A DNA stretch of 64,000 nucleotides from Bacteroides_E sp964528875 (GTDB lineage: Bacteria; Bacteroidota; Bacteroidia; Bacteroidales; Bacteroidaceae): positions 1-64,000 of the forward strand of contig CAZGUI010000001.1 of the NCBI GenBank assembly GCA_964528875.1, given 5' to 3'. Under the pieces are notes generated by a model. That model did no database searches. It had not been told where the DNA came from and saw only the letters and a list, made by a program, of their open reading frames with translations. Positions 61,572-64,000 of the stretch are shown piece by piece. Made by a program: the position numbers and the translations under genes. Positions within the stretch are counted from its first letter, which is position 1. The number at the start of each line of letters is the position of its first letter.

Positions 61572-61769
61572 TTAATGGGTAAAGAAGCTTATTTATTCAA
61601 GGTCACAGATTGGCTCTTGCCTAATTATTTCTTATAATTTTGTATGGGAAGTTCTATTTGCACAACTCACAATTACAAGTACAGCCATTAAACAAATAGA
61701 TGCTGTAAAGTATTATGTATTACTTATAATACCTATAGATTTTAATAATACACTAAGCATGTATGTTAC

Positions 61770-62744
61770 TTATAAGCGACGATCAATCACATAATTGAGA
61801 TACAGAATAAGAGACTCTTTAACTTCACCTTGATAATTAGAATTAATTATAGTTTCTCCTTCAATACGCAAATTATCAATTACTTCATTGGCATAGTCGA
61901 TACCCTTATGATCAATAGCAAACTGAATTAAATCATTAATATCTTGAGGTGTTGCTTGTCCATTCTTAACTAGGAAAGCTTTCTTCATATATTCAGTATT
62001 ACGAGTACTATTAAGAGCATATAAAATGGGTAAAGTGAGTTTACCCTCCTCCATATCTTTCCCGGTGGGTTTACCTATTTGGAGATTTTCATAATAATCA
62101 AAAATATCATCTTTAATCTGAAAACATAGACCTATTAGGTTCCCTAACTTTCGAGCTTGTTGAACTTGATATTCGGAAGCATTAACAGAAATGGCAGCTA
62201 TCTCTGCACAAGTTTCAAAAAGAGCTGCAGTTTTCTTATTGATTACACGGAAATATAATTCCTCAGAAAGATTTAGATCATCTATATTTTCTAGTTGAAG
62301 CAACTCGCCTTCTGCTAATTTTTTGCCTAAACTAGCTACTAAATCTACTATCTGTGAATTTTTGGTTTTACCAACCTCCATTAAACAGGTAGCTAAGAAA
62401 AAATCTCCAGCTAAAACAGAAACTTTGTTTCCGTAAATAGCATTGGTAGAGGGTTGACCTCTGCGCAACTGACTTTCATCTACTACATCATCGTGAATAA
62501 GACTAGCTGTGTGAAGCAGCTCTAAAGCTACAGCCGAATAAAGAGAGGTGTTATTAACTTCACCTAAAGCCTTGGAGATTAAAAGAACTAGAATGGGACG
62601 CATCATTTTTCCATTCTTCTGCTTAACGTGCTCAATAACGCTTCCCATTAATTCATTAGAGCTGAATAATGAGTCGTTAAAATAAGATTTGAATTCTTCT
62701 AATTCTTTTAAAATCGGGTTTTGTATTTGCAGTAATGGATTCAT
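61770..62744 (-). CDS. Polyprenyl diphosphate synthase (long-chain trans-prenyltransferase)
   Basis: A 324-residue class I prenyl synthase. The two Asp-rich motifs are HDDVVDES (first DDxxD) and FQIKDDIFDY (second); MRPILVLL and GKPTGKDMEEGKLTLP are family signatures. It probably makes the octaprenyl-type side chain of menaquinone; chain length cannot be read surely. Divergent from polA, 87 bases apart. Confidence 0.93.
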   Translation of the reverse strand: MNPLLQIQNPILKELEEFKSYFNDSLFSSNELMGSVIEHVKQKNGKMMRPILVLLISKALGEVNNTSLYSAVALELLHTASLIHDDVVDESQLRRGQPSTNAIYGNKVSVLAGDFFLATCLMEVGKTKNSQIVDLVASLGKKLAEGELLQLENIDDLNLSEELYFRVINKKTAALFETCAEIAAISVNASEYQVQQARKLGNLIGLCFQIKDDIFDYYENLQIGKPTGKDMEEGKLTLPILYALNSTRNTEYMKKAFLVKNGQATPQDINDLIQFAIDHKGIDYANEVIDNLRIEGETIINSNYQGEVKESLILYLNYVIDRRL

Positions 62745-62831
62745 TCTAGCATTCTAAATAAAACACAAAAATAATACATAAAAGAATCATTCCACCATTT
62801 TTTTGTATTTTTACATTAAATATACATAGAA

Positions 62832-64000
62832 ATGGAGCACAAGAAACTTTTTTTCATCGATGCCTACGCATTAATCTACAGATCATATTACGCATTAATA
62901 CGAAATCCTCGTATTAATAGCAAAGGATTTAACACCTCTGCCATACTGGGATTTGTAAACACGCTAGAAGAGATACTTAAAAACGAAAAACCTACACATA
63001 TTGGAATTGCATTTGACCCTCCAGGGCCAACTTTTAGACACGAAGCTTATGAAGAATATAAAGCTCAAAGAGAGGAAACTCCTGAAGACATACGCAAGTC
63101 AGTACCTATCATTAAAGAAATAATTAATGCCTACAACATCCCCATACTTGAAGTACAGGGATATGAAGCAGATGATGTGATAGGAACACTTGCTACACAA
63201 GCAGGGAATAAAAGTATTCCTACCTATATGTTGACTTCGGATAAAGACTATGGTCAGCTAGTTACCGATTCTGTTTTTATGTATCGGCCAAAACATAAAG
63301 GTGGATATGAAGTATTGGGTGTAGAGGAAATTAAAAATAAATTCAAAATTAATGAACCCATACAAGTTATTGACATATTGGCTTTAATGGGAGATGCATC
63401 GGATAATATCCCGGGATGTCCCGGAGTAGGTGAAGTTTTTTCCCAACGACTAATTAAGCAATTTGGATCAGTAGAAAATTTAATTGAACACGCTCATGAA
63501 TTAAAGGGTGCAATGAGAAAGAAAGTAGAAGAGAATGTGGAGACCATTAAGTTTTCAAAATTCTTAGCTACCATAAAAAAAGATGTCCCCATAGAATTAA
63601 ATTTAAATGAGTTGATTCGAGAAAGTGAAGACGAAGAGAAGATAAAAGAAATCTTTCAAGAATTGGAATTCAAAACTCTACTCAACAGAAAATATCCGGA
63701 GGAACAACTATCCTCTCCTACCCTCTTTAATAATTTCAATAAAAACGAGCCAACGCAAGGCAATTTGTTTGGCGATTTTGAAGGGAATTATACAGATGAT
63801 GATAAAAATCGCAAGGATTTGCCATTAGAAAACATAAAAAAAGAATATAAACTAATTGATAATCAAGAATCTATAGAAGAATTAGTTCAAATTTTAAGTA
63901 AACAAAAAGAATTTGCTCTAGATACAGAAACCACGAATACTGATCCTATGAATGCAGAATTGGTGGGTTTTAGTTTTTCTTATCAATCCAATGAAGCTTT
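62832..64000 (+). CDS. polA: DNA polymerase I, N-terminal part (continues beyond the window)
   Basis: 389 codons are visible without a stop. The 5'-3' exonuclease (flap nuclease) domain is at the N-terminus: FFIDAYALIYRSYYAL, FDPPGPTFRHEAYEEYKAQR cut by its Asp and Arg key residues, EADDVIGTLA, SDKDYGQLV and GDASDNIPGCPGVG. After a linker (about 290-345) the 3'-5' exonuclease-like domain starts with FALDTETTNTDP, retaining the DxE proofreading residues. The polymerase domain lies outside the window. Confidence 0.96.
   Translation, partial: MEHKKLFFIDAYALIYRSYYALIRNPRINSKGFNTSAILGFVNTLEEILKNEKPTHIGIAFDPPGPTFRHEAYEEYKAQREETPEDIRKSVPIIKEIINAYNIPILEVQGYEADDVIGTLATQAGNKSIPTYMLTSDKDYGQLVTDSVFMYRPKHKGGYEVLGVEEIKNKFKINEPIQVIDILALMGDASDNIPGCPGVGEVFSQRLIKQFGSVENLIEHAHELKGAMRKKVEENVETIKFSKFLATIKKDVPIELNLNELIRESEDEEKIKEIFQELEFKTLLNRKYPEEQLSSPTLFNNFNKNEPTQGNLFGDFEGNYTDDDKNRKDLPLENIKKEYKLIDNQESIEELVQILSKQKEFALDTETTNTDPMNAELVGFSFSYQSNEA

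Larger units (their letters stand above)
61174..61769. other. Gene-poor convergent gap between deoC and the polyprenyl synthase gene
   Basis: Besides the deoC terminator and the doubtful small frame at 61338-61571, nothing is recognised in about 600 bases. Unlike most other convergent gaps here it lacks the palindromic repeat. Confidence 0.6.

Overview
The window looks like a low-GC Bacteroidales chromosome, probably a Bacteroides relative. Supporting evidence is the SusC/SusD pair with an ECF sigma/FecR regulator, many lipoproteins with a Cys lipobox, an S46 dipeptidyl-peptidase, a BtuB/BtuG-type vitamin B12 locus, and repeated TAnnTTTG -7 boxes, the Bacteroidetes promoter signature. No tRNA, rRNA, CRISPR array, complete insertion sequence or prophage was seen.

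Layout. 0-0.6 kb: end of an aspartyl protease/PDZ protein. 0.9-10.0 kb: a minus-strand locus reading sigma factor, anti-sigma FecR, SusC, SusD, secreted glycerophosphodiester phosphodiesterase, GlpT-like permease; it reads as an outer-membrane-to-cytoplasm route for glycerophosphodiesters. 10.5-25.4 kb: minus-strand housekeeping genes (YifB ATPase, a thioredoxin-fold lipoprotein without its CXXC cysteines, a TPR/OmpA-like lipoprotein, S41 protease, coaD, parE, GNAT, VanX-like dipeptidase, rdgB, YitT, leuS). 25.7-31.8 kb: mutS and a DUF4332 protein on plus, then ychF-panE-lgt on minus. 32.1-39.9 kb: a vitamin B12 acquisition locus of two convergent operons, each led by its own cobalamin riboswitch. 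One encodes two surface-lipoprotein candidates (a beta-propeller protein and a leucine-rich-repeat protein); the other encodes BtuB and BtuG. 40-46 kb: an unknown membrane protein, and an outer-membrane beta-barrel receptor divergent from a histidine kinase/response regulator pair. 46-52 kb: minus-strand ruvB, flippase, DUF389 protein and a DPP7-type peptidase. 52.3-54.5 kb: HipA-like kinase overlapping a DUF3037 gene, then an AlkD-type protein. 54.6-61.2 kb: plus-strand ybeY, mnmG, a perfect parS-like site, apt, uvrC, dtd, a MazG-like gene and deoC. 61.8-64 kb: a polyprenyl synthase and the start of polA.

The most unusual feature is a composite palindromic repeat built from 15-17 bp units of the type TCGGTCTAGGACCGA. 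It occurs at four places (723-804, 36218-36298, 46016-46051, 53567-53649), and every copy lies between the 3' ends of two convergent genes. A 38-bp core is identical between the first and last copies, in opposite orientations, over 50 kb apart. It looks like an undescribed REP/BIME- or MITE-like family, or a bidirectional transcript-end element. Several genes had a longer possible TTG start lying inside or just after a promoter box; the downstream ATG was chosen in those cases.
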